Part shown: positions 17,654 to 25,629 of the stretch, one piece after another
How the letters are laid out: the number at the start of each line of letters is the position of its first letter
Numbering within the stretch: position 1 is the first letter of the stretch
The notes under the pieces: generated by a model
Database searches by the model: none
Told to the model about the DNA's origin: nothing
Seen by the model: the letters and a program-made list of their open reading frames with translations, nothing else
NCBI GenBank assembly: GCA_039029195.1
Contig: JBCCGR010000010.1
Span: 57,566 to 121,565, forward strand
From: JBCCGR01 sp039029195
GTDB lineage: Bacteria; Pseudomonadota; Alphaproteobacteria; Rhizobiales; Rhizobiaceae
DNA length: 64,000 bases
Direction: 5' to 3'
Made by a program: the position numbers and the translations under genes

Positions 17654-18619
17654 TTATCGTCGATGAATAATCCGACCAATTGCATTCATCAGAATCTGTG
17701 CTGCCAGAATGGCAGTTGTTCCGGTGTGGTCGTAATCAGGCGCGACTTCCACAAGATCAATTCCGACGATTGTGCCTTGTTTTGTGAGCCCATCGATCAT
17801 TTCGAGAACCTCGTAATAGAGGAATCCCCCATGGCTGGGCGTGCCAGTGCCAGGTGCAATTGAGGGATCAAATCCATCGATATCGATCGTCAGATAATAT
17901 CTGCTGTCATGGGGTATTCTGTCCAGAACCGATTCAACACCCGCCTTTCTGAACTGCCGGACGGACCAGATTTCTGACCCCATGGAACGGGCATCGTCAT
18001 ATCCTTCCTTGGCGGTAGAAGAGACATTGCGAATCCCAATCTGGCTGAGGCCAGAAACGTATGGTTTTTCGGCAGCGCGTCGCATGGGATTTCCATGTCC
18101 ATAGCGAACGCCATGTCGTTCATCCACAAAATCTAGATGCGCATCAATCTGGACAAGGTGAATCGGGCCTGACTTTTCACAATCCTCATCGAACGCATTG
18201 ACGCACGGAATGTTGATGGAGTGATCGCCGCCCAGAACAACCGGCAATGCACCAGCGTTCAAAATTTTCCGAACACCCGTCTCGATATTTGCGTGGCTTT
18301 TCATTGTGTCGGTGTGAACAATGTCAGCATCCCCGAGATCAACGATCTTAACCGCATCAGCAGGAAGGTACGTGACGTCGTCCTCGTGATCATAGGCTCC
18401 GCCATGGCCAAACGAAAATAGTGTCGAAGCTTCACGAATGGCCCGGGGTCCGAAGCGCGCACCCGAACGCCATTGCGTTCCAAAATCGAAAGGTGCGCCA
18501 AGAATGGCGACATCTGCGTGTATTGAGTCCCAATCTTCCACGTAGGGATTTTTGCCAAACGTCGAAATTCCGACAAACGGCAAATTGAGACGTCCGGTCG
18601 AATAACCGTGGTTTGACAT
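17654..18619 (-). CDS. Agmatinase/ureohydrolase family protein
   Basis: A 321-residue binuclear-manganese ureohydrolase. All three metal motifs are present: GGDHSINIP, the DAHLD motif (VQIDAHLDFVDE), and SxDxD as TIDIDGFDPSIAPGTGTPSHGG. The overall form is that of agmatinase (agmatine to putrescine plus urea), but guanidinobutyrase or a related guanidino hydrolase is possible; specificity cannot be read here. The frame runs open to 18688; the ATG at 18619 is chosen for its AAGG ribosome site 7 bases upstream and for the family length. It is divergent from the GGDEF gene. Confidence 0.88.
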   Translation of the reverse strand: MSNHGYSTGRLNLPFVGISTFGKNPYVEDWDSIHADVAILGAPFDFGTQWRSGARFGPRAIREASTLFSFGHGGAYDHEDDVTYLPADAVKIVDLGDADIVHTDTMKSHANIETGVRKILNAGALPVVLGGDHSINIPCVNAFDEDCEKSGPIHLVQIDAHLDFVDERHGVRYGHGNPMRRAAEKPYVSGLSQIGIRNVSSTAKEGYDDARSMGSEIWSVRQFRKAGVESVLDRIPHDSRYYLTIDIDGFDPSIAPGTGTPSHGGFLYYEVLEMIDGLTKQGTIVGIDLVEVAPDYDHTGTTAILAAQILMNAIGRIIHRR

Positions 18620-19015
18620 GGCTGCACCTTGCTTATCGAAGAATCTCGACCATTTGAACGGTCTTGGCGATCCAAAATCCGAAACCACCCATAACGCTCT
18701 TCAGCAGTTAAATACACTACACATGACAACCGCAACCAAATCACCAACCTCCGCCTGTCGATTTACCCATGGTCCGATTTTTTGGAAAAGGACCGTTCAG
18801 GATCAGTGCTATGCGTATTCCGGCAAACCGGGTGAATCCTCATTCAAATGAAGATGCCGACGTGATTCCTTTGAGAGCCATAGGGTTCCTGCTGTGGAAG
18901 TGATTCAACTTTTACTCATTCTGTTTGTCGCGATCTAACCAATTGTTTTAGCCCGATGTTCAACTCCGAGTGCCATTAGTCGTCTGGGGGTTGGAAACAA
19001 CCGGCGGAGAGCTTC
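18620..19015. other. Divergent control region between the ureohydrolase and GGDEF genes
   Basis: Nearly 400 bases without a credible gene. The plus-strand frame at 18618-18851 lacks a ribosome site and any protein-like pattern. The region should hold the promoters of both flanking genes, but I see no clear -35/-10 pair or operator. GGAGAG just before 19016 is the ribosome site of the GGDEF gene. Confidence 0.5.
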
Positions 19016-20500
19016 ATGGTCAAGCTGGACGAACAAGAGAAACCAGCACTCATAGCACCGGCAATTTATGGCCTGTGTTTCTTTCTGGTTCTGGCATTTG
19101 CATTTTCAAACTTCACGGTGCTTCGCTCAGCTTCTGACATCGCTGATGGGGTGCGTCGCGATGTCGAACGAAAGTTGGTTCGAAACGAAATTGATCGCCA
19201 AATTGAAGTTCAAGCCAACCAGCAGTCTCAGATCGCGCAATGGGACGATACCGTGAAAGCGCTGGGTCCCAAGATTGACGCGAAGTTTGTCAAGGTCGAA
19301 GTCGCAGATTGGCTTTGGGATGACTTTGACATCCAAAGCACGGTGATCGTGGCACCAGACTTCAGCGTCAGGGTGGCCATTTATGAAGATCGTGTCATGG
19401 ATCCGAGTGCCGGTTCCACGATGGTTGAGGAGAATCTTGACCTTATCAAGGAAGCGCATCAACGCTACATGAAGCTGCGCAAGCCCGCTAATCAGGGATT
19501 TGTTGTCGTTGGCAATCCGCTCTCGTCAGAAAACCCACTGTACGCCTCTGTCATACGCAAAGTCGAAGGGCAGACTGGCATACTGGTCGCCCAGGCAATC
19601 GTTGGAGACGACGACGCGGCTATTCCGGATGGGCCGCCACACACTCTGATCACCTTCAAACCGCTCAACGAAGCGGTTCAAAAGGGAATCGCTGATAAAC
19701 TGGCGTTCTCAGGATTTTCCATTGTCCCAAAAAGCCCGGTAAATACCGAGCAGCAGAGATTGGTGTTTGACAACCTTTCCAAGTCCGTTGGCTACCAAGC
19801 GGTCTGGAACAGCGAAAAACCCTCTGGAATCATTTGGTCCCACACCCTTCCCATCTTGTTCGCTCTCTTGGCAGTGGTTGCAGCCAAGGCGCTGTTCGTT
19901 TCCTGGCGTTACGCCGACGCTCTAAAAAACCTGGTCAAGAGCGAGGCACAAAACCGGTTCCTCGCCCTCCACGATGCACTGACCGGACTCCCCAACCGTT
20001 TGCACTTTGATAGAGTATTGGACGAAACGTTTCAGGACGGTGCCTGCGAACAGTTTGCAATCCTTTGTCTGGATCTCGACAAATTCAAAGCTGTGAATGA
20101 CACCTATGGCCATCCAGCAGGCGATACTGTGATTGTCACAGTCGCTGAACGTATTTCCGAAGCCATCGGCGAGGATGGGATTGCGGCACGCGTTGGTGGC
20201 GATGAGTTTATAGTTCTAATGCGTCGAAGGCTCGAACGAGATCAGATGATGTTGATGTGCGACAACCTGATCGAGTCCATTTCTCAAGAAATTTTGTTTG
20301 ACGGCGGGAGTTCAAGCGTAGGTGCCAGTATTGGCGTTGCCTGGTGGCCTGACGATGCGAAATCTCCAAAGAATGTGATCCGTGCCGCCGACGCTGCCCT
20401 TTATAAAGCCAAAGAGCATGGACGTGGTCGGACGTACTTGGCCTGCGAACCCGTGCAGGGTGCGGCAGAAGCTAAGGCGTCGGACAAGGCGTTTGGTTGA
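19016..20500 (+). CDS. CHASE4-like sensor diguanylate cyclase (GGDEF)
   Basis: A 494-residue inner-membrane signalling protein. Residues 14-36 form a membrane helix, followed by a periplasmic sensor region of about 240 residues with CHASE4-like features (QSQIAQWDDTVKALG, WDDFDI), a second helix near 278-300 and a GGDEF domain (DALTGLPNRLHFDRVL to ADAALYKAKEHGRGRT). The active site is intact as RVGGDEFIVL, so it should make cyclic di-GMP from GTP. The product-inhibition I-site (RxxD five residues before GGDEF) is not present in its usual place. There is no EAL domain. GGAGAG supports the start. Confidence 0.92.
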   Translation: MVKLDEQEKPALIAPAIYGLCFFLVLAFAFSNFTVLRSASDIADGVRRDVERKLVRNEIDRQIEVQANQQSQIAQWDDTVKALGPKIDAKFVKVEVADWLWDDFDIQSTVIVAPDFSVRVAIYEDRVMDPSAGSTMVEENLDLIKEAHQRYMKLRKPANQGFVVVGNPLSSENPLYASVIRKVEGQTGILVAQAIVGDDDAAIPDGPPHTLITFKPLNEAVQKGIADKLAFSGFSIVPKSPVNTEQQRLVFDNLSKSVGYQAVWNSEKPSGIIWSHTLPILFALLAVVAAKALFVSWRYADALKNLVKSEAQNRFLALHDALTGLPNRLHFDRVLDETFQDGACEQFAILCLDLDKFKAVNDTYGHPAGDTVIVTVAERISEAIGEDGIAARVGGDEFIVLMRRRLERDQMMLMCDNLIESISQEILFDGGSSSVGASIGVAWWPDDAKSPKNVIRAADAALYKAKEHGRGRTYLACEPVQGAAEAKASDKAFG

Positions 20501-20505
20501 AAACT

Positions 20506-20538
20506 GAAAAAGCCCAGTGGATCTGCTCCACCGGGCTT
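20506..20538 (-). terminator. Intrinsic terminator downstream of ctrA
   Basis: On the minus strand a 12-bp stem with one mismatch (AAGCCCGGTGGA / TCCACTGGGCTT) and a 5-base loop is followed by TTTTTC. It lies 31 bases past the ctrA stop; on the plus strand the tail is not T-rich, so it mainly serves ctrA. Confidence 0.8.
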
Positions 20539-20568
20539 CGACGTTGAATTTACGAGTTGAATTGCGCT

Positions 20569-21270
20569 TTATGCGGACTCGAGCATCTCCTGGTCCTCAG
20601 GCTCTCGCAGAACATATCCACGACCCCAGACCGTCTCGATGTAATTCTTGCCACCCGTTGCGGATGCAAGCTTCTTGCGCAGCTTGCAGATGAACACATC
20701 GATAATCTTAAGTTCTGGCTCGTCCATACCGCCATACAGATGGTTCAGGAACATTTCCTTGGTGAGCGTGGTTCCCTTGCGAAGCGAAAGAAGCTCCAGC
20801 ATCTGATACTCTTTGCCGGTGAGATGTACCCGCTGGCCATTCACTTCAACAGTTTTCGCATCCAAATTGACTTTCAGATCGCCGGTTACGATGACCGATT
20901 CAGCGTGACCTTTTGAACGTCGGACAATGGCGTGTATGCGCGCAACCAACTCATCCTTGTGGAAGGGTTTGGTCATATAGTCGTCTGCACCAAACCCAAG
21001 ACCGCGAACTTTGTCTTCAATGCCTGCCAAGCCGGAAAGGATCAAAATCGGCGTCTTAATTTTGGAAAGGCGCAAAGTACGCAAAACTTCGTAGCCCGAC
21101 ATATCCGGCAGATTCAAATCCAGCAAAATAATGTCGTAATCGTACAGCTTTCCGAGGTCGACACCCTCTTCACCCAGATCCGTTGTATAGACGTTGAAGC
21201 TCTCAGACTTCAGCATCAGTTCGATGCTCTGAGCGGTAGCGCTGTCATCCTCAATCAGCAATACACGCAT
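20569..21270 (-). CDS. ctrA: Cell-cycle master response regulator CtrA
   Basis: A 233-residue OmpR-family response regulator. The receiver domain has the acidic pocket (LLIEDDSATA), the phospho-acceptor Asp in LLDLNLPDMSGYE (residue 51) and the conserved Lys in MTKPFHKDELVAR. The winged-helix effector includes GKEYQMLELLSLRKGTTLTK, FLNHLYGGMDEPE, and VFICKLRKKL with YIETVWGRGYVLREP, all close to Caulobacter and rhizobial CtrA. It controls replication licensing, division, flagella and envelope genes by binding TTAA-N7-TTAAC. The upstream region carries GANTC methylation sites and CtrA-like boxes; sciP and fliJ lie nearby. Confidence 0.98.
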   Translation of the reverse strand: MRVLLIEDDSATAQSIELMLKSESFNVYTTDLGEEGVDLGKLYDYDIILLDLNLPDMSGYEVLRTLRLSKIKTPILILSGLAGIEDKVRGLGFGADDYMTKPFHKDELVARIHAIVRRSKGHAESVIVTGDLKVNLDAKTVEVNGQRVHLTGKEYQMLELLSLRKGTTLTKEMFLNHLYGGMDEPELKIIDVFICKLRKKLASATGGKNYIETVWGRGYVLREPEDQEMLESA

Positions 21271-21364
21271 ATCATTCCCCTTTTTGCCGCGCGGCCTCTG
21301 CCCCCAAATCGGGCCCCGGAGCAGCGCAAAGCCGTGTTACCAATCACGAAGCTGCCACCGAATG

Positions 21365-21380
21365 GTTAACAAAATATAAT
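21365..21380 (-). promoter_or_regulatory. Weak CtrA-like box near ctrA
   Basis: On the minus strand ATTA-N7-TTAAC matches 7 of the 9 defined positions of the CtrA consensus, about 95 bases before the ctrA start. It could be part of CtrA autoregulation, but the match is modest. Confidence 0.3.
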
Positions 21381-21433
21381 TCCCTTAGACAAGAGCTAAT
21401 ATTTTGTTTCAAATTGTGGCGGCATACCCATAA

Positions 21434-21509
21434 GATTCAAAGAGGATTCCGGGTTGCACATATTTAATGTTCTACATGAACAAACCGGCCTAAGTGATTC
21501 TACGGAATC
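21434..21509. promoter_or_regulatory. Cluster of four GANTC (CcrM) sites upstream of ctrA
   Basis: GATTC at 21434, 21445 and 21496 and GAATC at 21505 place four GANTC sites within 76 bases, 164-239 bases upstream of ctrA. A site is expected about once per 256 bases by chance. CcrM methylation of GANTC controls ctrA transcription in Caulobacter, so this is probably the methylation-sensitive ctrA promoter region. A fifth site (GAGTC, 21786) touches the fliJ start. Confidence 0.55.
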
Positions 21510-21587
21510 GTGCCAAAGACTGACGGCATGGAAAAACTCATCGCGTTCCGTGCCTTAAGTCGCCATCACCATGATTAACAGCGCGGG

Positions 21588-21603
21588 TTAACGAAGGATT
21601 AAT
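21588..21603 (+). promoter_or_regulatory. CtrA box in the ctrA-fliJ intergenic region
   Basis: TTAA-CGAAGGA-TTAAT matches eight of the nine defined bases of TTAA-N7-TTAAC. It sits in the 520-base region shared by the divergent ctrA and fliJ, 188 bases before fliJ. A half site (GGTTAA) overlaps it. The rest of the region has no gene. Confidence 0.55.
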
Positions 21604-21790
21604 TCAACCCTTCTGCACACACAAAAATTAACCGACATAGATCGATCAAATAGCGGGTTGACACTTTTCAGCTTCACCACTTTTCCCTTCGGCTTAAAGT
21701 TTTTCATCCCAAGTGGGGAGAATTTTAACGGTTCTCGGCAATGCTGCCCGGAGAGTTTGAGTATCGCGTTGTTCTTGGGAGTATTGAGTC

Positions 21791-22186
21791 ATGAAATCGC
21801 GTGAAAGTGCCCTGCGCCTGAAACGGTTCCAGGAGCGTGAAAAACAGCGTCAGGTCCAACAGATTGAGACTATGATCGCTGAGTTTGACCGAATGGTTGC
21901 AGAGCTAGATGGCCAAATCGCCTATGAGGAAAAGAAGGCCGGCATTGATGACGTAACTCACTTTGCTTATCCAACTTTCGCCAAAGCGGCCCGCCAACGC
22001 CGGGAAAATCTGGTGACATCCGTCGACGAACTCAAAGAGCAGCTTGTCGGCGCTCAGGAGGCTCTCTCAGAAGTCGCTGAGGAGCTTGAGAAGGCGGAGC
22101 TTCTTGAGGTTCGAGATGGCGGCAAGACTCGTGACAGTGTGGCTGAAGGTGAAAGCGATTACAGTCGCCACGCAATGATAGGCTAA
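21791..22186 (+). CDS. fliJ: Flagellar export protein FliJ, rhizobial type
   Basis: A 131-residue protein that is nearly all coiled coil (residues 1-105: SALRLKRFQEREKQRQVQQI ... LVGAQEALSEVAEELEKAEL). FliJ is the central stalk of the flagellar export ATPase and resembles the gamma subunit of F-ATPase. The N-terminal S-x-L-R-L-x-x-F-Q pattern and the position divergent from ctrA are those of rhizobial FliJ. No fliI is in the window. The C-terminal 25 residues are acidic and polar. CtrA control is likely from the upstream box. Confidence 0.82.
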   Translation: MKSRESALRLKRFQEREKQRQVQQIETMIAEFDRMVAELDGQIAYEEKKAGIDDVTHFAYPTFAKAARQRRENLVTSVDELKEQLVGAQEALSEVAEELEKAELLEVRDGGKTRDSVAEGESDYSRHAMIG

Positions 22187-22257
22187 CTCTCCGTTGTTTC
22201 CAACCAATTCGCATCTGTGATCTGTTCCAGATGGAAAAACTGATGTATTGAGGCGCG

Positions 22258-22728
22258 ATGCTTGTCGAGCGCCTCATACCAGTATCTCTTTTGGCGGCTT
22301 CGGTTTGCTTCGGGTTGGGAATATGTTTGCCAATCGTTCACTTTGAGAAGTTCTATTTCTTTACAGAAACTCCATCGCTCATTGAACTGATGACTGGCCT
22401 TTGGGCATCCAAAAACTACTGGATTTCAGCGGCTATTGGTTTGTTTTCGATCCTTTTCCCGTTAGTCAAGCTCACCACGGTCTTCTTCTCAGCATTTGCG
22501 GGCTCGATCAAACCAGTCCCAAGATGGTCGGTGCACCTTGCAAAGTGGTCCATGATGGATGTCTTGATTGTCGCGCTCGTCATATTCGCAGCAAAGACAA
22601 CCGGAGTAGCGAACGCCATAGTGCAACCTGGACTGTGGTTCTATGGGGCCTCAACTGTTTTAGTGACAATCGCGGCGGAGTGTTTGAGCCGTTTCCGACC
22701 CGAATTGGTGCATCCGACTGATGGCTAA
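22258..22728 (+). CDS. PqiA-like integral membrane protein
   Basis: A 156-residue protein with four hydrophobic helices (about 5-25, 53-75, 94-112 and 118-138), equal to one half of a PqiA (paraquat-inducible protein A) protein. Typical PqiA signatures are PIVHFEKFYFF, SLIELMTGLW, LFPLVKL and LAKWSMMDVLIVALVIFAAK, the last being the K-W-S-M-x-D-V motif. The cysteine pairs of the zinc-ribbon in full PqiA are absent. PqiA proteins work with MCE-family lipid carriers, but no pqiB lies here, so its role is unknown. Confidence 0.78.
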   Translation: MLVERLIPVSLLAASVCFGLGICLPIVHFEKFYFFTETPSLIELMTGLWASKNYWISAAIGLFSILFPLVKLTTVFFSAFAGSIKPVPRWSVHLAKWSMMDVLIVALVIFAAKTTGVANAIVQPGLWFYGASTVLVTIAAECLSRFRPELVHPTDG

Positions 22729-22801
22729 ACAACATCTTACCGAAGTTGGCGAGAGTTAGCAGTTCGTACTATTTGTTTGCTCGGTGACTTTATCTGTCTC
22801 G

Positions 22802-23317
22802 TCAGTGAGCAGTTGTCGTGCTTGCGCTGGATGCCCGCCGAGCGCCAATGGGAATCATAAGCCCCTGAGCGGAGTATTGTTGCAACTTGTTTCGCAACGT
22901 CCTGATGGAAATTCCCAGAATATCAGCGGCCCACGTCTTGTTGCCACCACAATGCATCAAGGTTTGAAGAATGAGCTCTCGCTCCACGTCAGACAGTTTC
23001 TGACCAATTGGCAAACCCCCGGTTCCCAGAACAGGATGTCCCATTTGCAGCGAATTGTTTGGCTCCAACACAGAGGCTTGCTCGCTGAAAACAGGAGTTT
23101 TAAGTCCTGCCGCTTCGACAGCAACGCGCAGTTTCTTTGCATCTACTCCATTGGAGGCGATGATAAGGTCCACCGTTTCGTCAAGTGTCGGATGCTCCAA
23201 AAGTGAATCAGGCTCGTCGACGTGTGTGACCTGATCTGATTGAGCCGAGTAACCGGCTGCAGCCTTTAGGGCGGTGGCACTGATTTCTGAAGCAGCACCA
23301 ACAACAACAATTTTCAT
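22802..23317 (-). CDS. FlbD-like Fis-type regulator lacking the AAA+ domain
   Basis: A 171-residue protein. The N-terminal 75 residues have the beta-alpha order of a receiver domain (MKIVVVGAASEISATALKAA) but lack the phospho-acceptor Asp pattern. The C-terminal 50 residues are a Fis-type helix-turn-helix, SDVERELILQTLMHCGGNKT then WAADILGISIRTLRNKLQQY, as at the end of NtrC-family activators such as FlbD. The central sigma-54-contacting AAA+ module is absent, so it cannot open sigma-54 promoters itself and may act as an antagonist or architectural factor (inference). It sits in the ctrA-fliJ-sciP flagellar/cell-cycle cluster. Confidence 0.75.
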   Translation of the reverse strand: MKIVVVGAASEISATALKAAAGYSAQSDQVTHVDEPDSLLEHPTLDETVDLIIASNGVDAKKLRVAVEAAGLKTPVFSEQASVLEPNNSLQMGHPVLGTGGLPIGQKLSDVERELILQTLMHCGGNKTWAADILGISIRTLRNKLQQYSAQGLMIPIGARRASSASTTTAH

Positions 23318-23545
23318 TCAACGAGCCTTCTGGATATTCTGGTATTAAGTGTCGGCGCCGCTGAACAATTGCGAGCACAATCTGCCGATCCATACATGCG
23401 CTCTCTCTTAAAAACTCTCTGCGATTATGGTAAACCCGCCGTTAACAGAGCGGGACGTTTGCTCCAGATTTATTGCAAAACAACGCTAAACAGCGCCGAA
23501 GACCGAACTGCGACGCTGAAACATTTTTTGTTCTGAATTTGAGAG

Positions 23546-23821
23546 TTAGTGGCGGTACTGCTGGATACGTGTGGTCCGCAATCCGGCCAGACCGAAGTCC
23601 TCAATTGAAGCTTGCCAGGACAGGAATTCTTCAACTGTCAGTGTGTAACGCTGGCAAGCTTCTTCCAGGCTCAAGAGTCCACCGCGTACAGCTGCAACAA
23701 CCTCTGCCTTGCGACGGATTACCCAGCGTTTTGTTGAGGCAGGGGGAAGATCAGCCACGGTCAACGGACTTCCGTCCGGTCCGATGACGTACTTCACCCT
23801 TGGGCGCACCTGTTCGGTCAT
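23546..23821 (-). CDS. sciP: CtrA inhibitor SciP (DUF1153)
   Basis: A 91-residue helix-turn-helix protein that is almost unmistakable: RPRVKYVIGPDGSPLTVADL then PPASTKRWVIRRKAEVVAAV, RGGLLSLEEACQRYTLTVEE and FLSWQASIEDFGLAGLRTTR. SciP binds CtrA and blocks its recruitment of RNA polymerase, so it tunes CtrA output during the cell cycle. The full length matches the family. It is transcribed away from mnmA, with an inverted repeat and a weak CtrA-like site in its leader. Confidence 0.96.
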   Translation of the reverse strand: MTEQVRPRVKYVIGPDGSPLTVADLPPASTKRWVIRRKAEVVAAVRGGLLSLEEACQRYTLTVEEFLSWQASIEDFGLAGLRTTRIQQYRH

Positions 23822-23871
23822 ATTACTCTCTACTCAATACTCTACAAAGACCTTCAAACACCCTAGCTCCA

Positions 23872-23889
23872 AGCGCTTAAAAAAGCGCT
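23872..23889 (-). promoter_or_regulatory. Inverted repeat upstream of sciP
   Basis: AGCGCTT (23872-23878) and AAGCGCT (23883-23889) form perfect 7-base arms around AAAA, 51 bases before the sciP start. An overlapping TTAA-N7-CTAAA resembles a CtrA site at 7 of 9 positions. It could be an operator or a leader hairpin. Confidence 0.35.
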
Positions 23890-24071
23890 AAACCGCCCGA
23901 AACCATTCGGTAACGGATTGATCCGCCATATTCTGAACCACTACCAGCTTGTGACTTCCGACTTACCGCCGCCCTGCTGAACTCCCTTGTCCGAACCAAT
24001 GCCGCATGCCATATAGCAGCAGTCAAAATCGTGCCCCGTATACAGCCTGATCGGGGAGGCGGAAAATTCCC

Positions 24072-25268
24072 ATGTTGAACAGTCTCGATCTTACAGGTGC
24101 GCCAGAAGGCACCCGCGTCGTAGTGGCGATGTCGGGAGGCGTAGATTCATCGGTCGTTGCCGCCCTTCTCAAGCGTGAAGGTTATGATGTCATTGGAATG
24201 ACAATGCAGCTCTACGATCACGGAGAGGCCGTTCATCGCAAAGGGGCCTGTTGCGCCGGTCAGGATATTCACGACGCGAAGCGCGTCGCCGAGGCGCTCA
24301 ATATTCCCCACTATGTGTTGAACTATGAGGAAAAGTTCCGTCAGTCGGTGATCGACCCTTTCACCAGAAGTTACATTGAAGGGGAAACACCAATCCCATG
24401 CGTTGCCTGCAATCAAACCGTAAAGTTCTCCGATCTTTTGACGACAGCAAAAGAACTCGGCGCTGATGCGCTGGCGACAGGTCACTATATCGATAGCAGA
24501 AAGAACGGAAAACGTCGCTCCCTTCACAGACCTGCAGATTCAGACCGTGACCAGAGCTATTTCCTCTTTGCAACGACACAAGAGCAAATTGATTTTTTGA
24601 GATTTCCTCTTGGCTCTATAGGCAAGGATGCTGTTCGCGAAATTGCCCGTGAGCTTGGTTTGATTGTGGCGGAGAAATCTGACAGTCAGGACATTTGCTT
24701 TGTCCCAAAAGGGCGCTACTCGGATGTTATCTCCCGACTCAATCCCAATGCTGCCGAACCGGGCGATGTGGTTCACATCAACGGTGAGGTGTTAGGACGG
24801 CATGAAGGCATCATCCATTACACCATTGGCCAACGGCGCGGTCTGGGAGTTGCTGCAGGTGCGCCCCTGTACGTGATCCATCTTGATGCATCCAATGCCA
24901 AAGTGATTGTTGGACCACGAGAGGCCCTCGAAACACGCCGACTGATCCTGCGTGATGTCAACTGGCTTGCCGACGCGCCACTTTCTGAGTTGCCAGCAGA
25001 CGGCATCGAACTGTTTGTAAAGGTGCGCTCGACCCGTCCACCTGCCGCAGCGAGGCTGTTTTCAGTCGACAACAAGGCCGTGGTTGAGCTTGCAGTCGGA
25101 GAGGACGGGATTGCGCGCGGTCAAGCGTGTGTATTTTACGAAGACGAAAGACCGCAAACACGAATTCTTGGTGGCGGTTGGTTAGAGCGAGCCGAAAAAG
25201 CCCAAATCACTGAATCTGCAATCCGCGCGATAACCGATTGCGGCCAGCAGGTCTCAGCTTCCATTTAG
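24072..25268 (+). CDS. mnmA: tRNA-specific 2-thiouridylase MnmA
   Basis: A 398-residue enzyme that puts sulfur on U34 of tRNA-Lys, -Glu and -Gln. The PP-loop is VVVAMSGGVDSSVVAALL near residue 20, which adenylates the tRNA. The two catalytic cysteines are in IPCVACNQTVKF (near residue 114) and SQDICFVPKGRY (near residue 210). The central GDVVHINGEVLGRHEGIIHY and TIGQRRGLGV segment and the C-terminal beta domain complete the family. No neighbour of the sulfur relay is seen. The ATG follows GGAGG at a reasonable distance. Confidence 0.97.
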   Translation: MLNSLDLTGAPEGTRVVVAMSGGVDSSVVAALLKREGYDVIGMTMQLYDHGEAVHRKGACCAGQDIHDAKRVAEALNIPHYVLNYEEKFRQSVIDPFTRSYIEGETPIPCVACNQTVKFSDLLTTAKELGADALATGHYIDSRKNGKRRSLHRPADSDRDQSYFLFATTQEQIDFLRFPLGSIGKDAVREIARELGLIVAEKSDSQDICFVPKGRYSDVISRLNPNAAEPGDVVHINGEVLGRHEGIIHYTIGQRRGLGVAAGAPLYVIHLDASNAKVIVGPREALETRRLILRDVNWLADAPLSELPADGIELFVKVRSTRPPAAARLFSVDNKAVVELAVGEDGIARGQACVFYEDERPQTRILGGGWLERAEKAQITESAIRAITDCGQQVSASI

Positions 25269-25288
25269 CGAATCAATATTCCTTCAAA

Positions 25289-25576
25289 TCAGGTAAACAC
25301 TGCCTCATATCCCATTCCATCTGCGAAAGGGCCGATAGGGACAAGAAACAGGGTCACATCACCAAATGCATCGTTTGAGACAGCGTACGTGCCTTGCTCA
25401 AAGTGCACATCGTTCGCTGTGGTGAAGACCAGCGAAAACGAGCCACCCTCACGAGTGCCACCTCCTTTTCGCTCAATTTCTGCAAGGGAAACGTGAAGCA
25501 TCACACCATCCACATCAATCTGAAACTGTGAGTCGATGTGAGGCTCAAACCGATCCGCCGTTAGGGTATGTTGCAT
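25289..25576 (-). CDS. DUF6916-like small protein
   Basis: A 95-residue protein without a signal peptide or membrane segment. The pattern FEPHIDSQFQIDVDG ... FSLVFTTANDVHFEQGTYAV and the C-terminal FLVPIGPFADGMGYEAVF is that of a small all-beta family (DUF6916) found in tail-like or surface-structure contexts in several bacteria. Its function is not established. Here it stands alone between mnmA and a large membrane-anchored protein, with both strands' neighbours unrelated. Confidence 0.6.
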   Translation of the reverse strand: MQHTLTADRFEPHIDSQFQIDVDGVMLHVSLAEIERKGGGTREGGSFSLVFTTANDVHFEQGTYAVSNDAFGDVTLFLVPIGPFADGMGYEAVFT

Positions 25577-25629
25577 ATTTCCTCCAACGCCATAAGCACG
25601 GTTCGCTATAATTGGATCGCCTTGCTGAT

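Noticed and set aside
18618..18851. Possible small gene in the region divergent from the ureohydrolase
   Set aside because: No ribosome site and overlaps the start of the ureohydrolase; composition is not protein-like.
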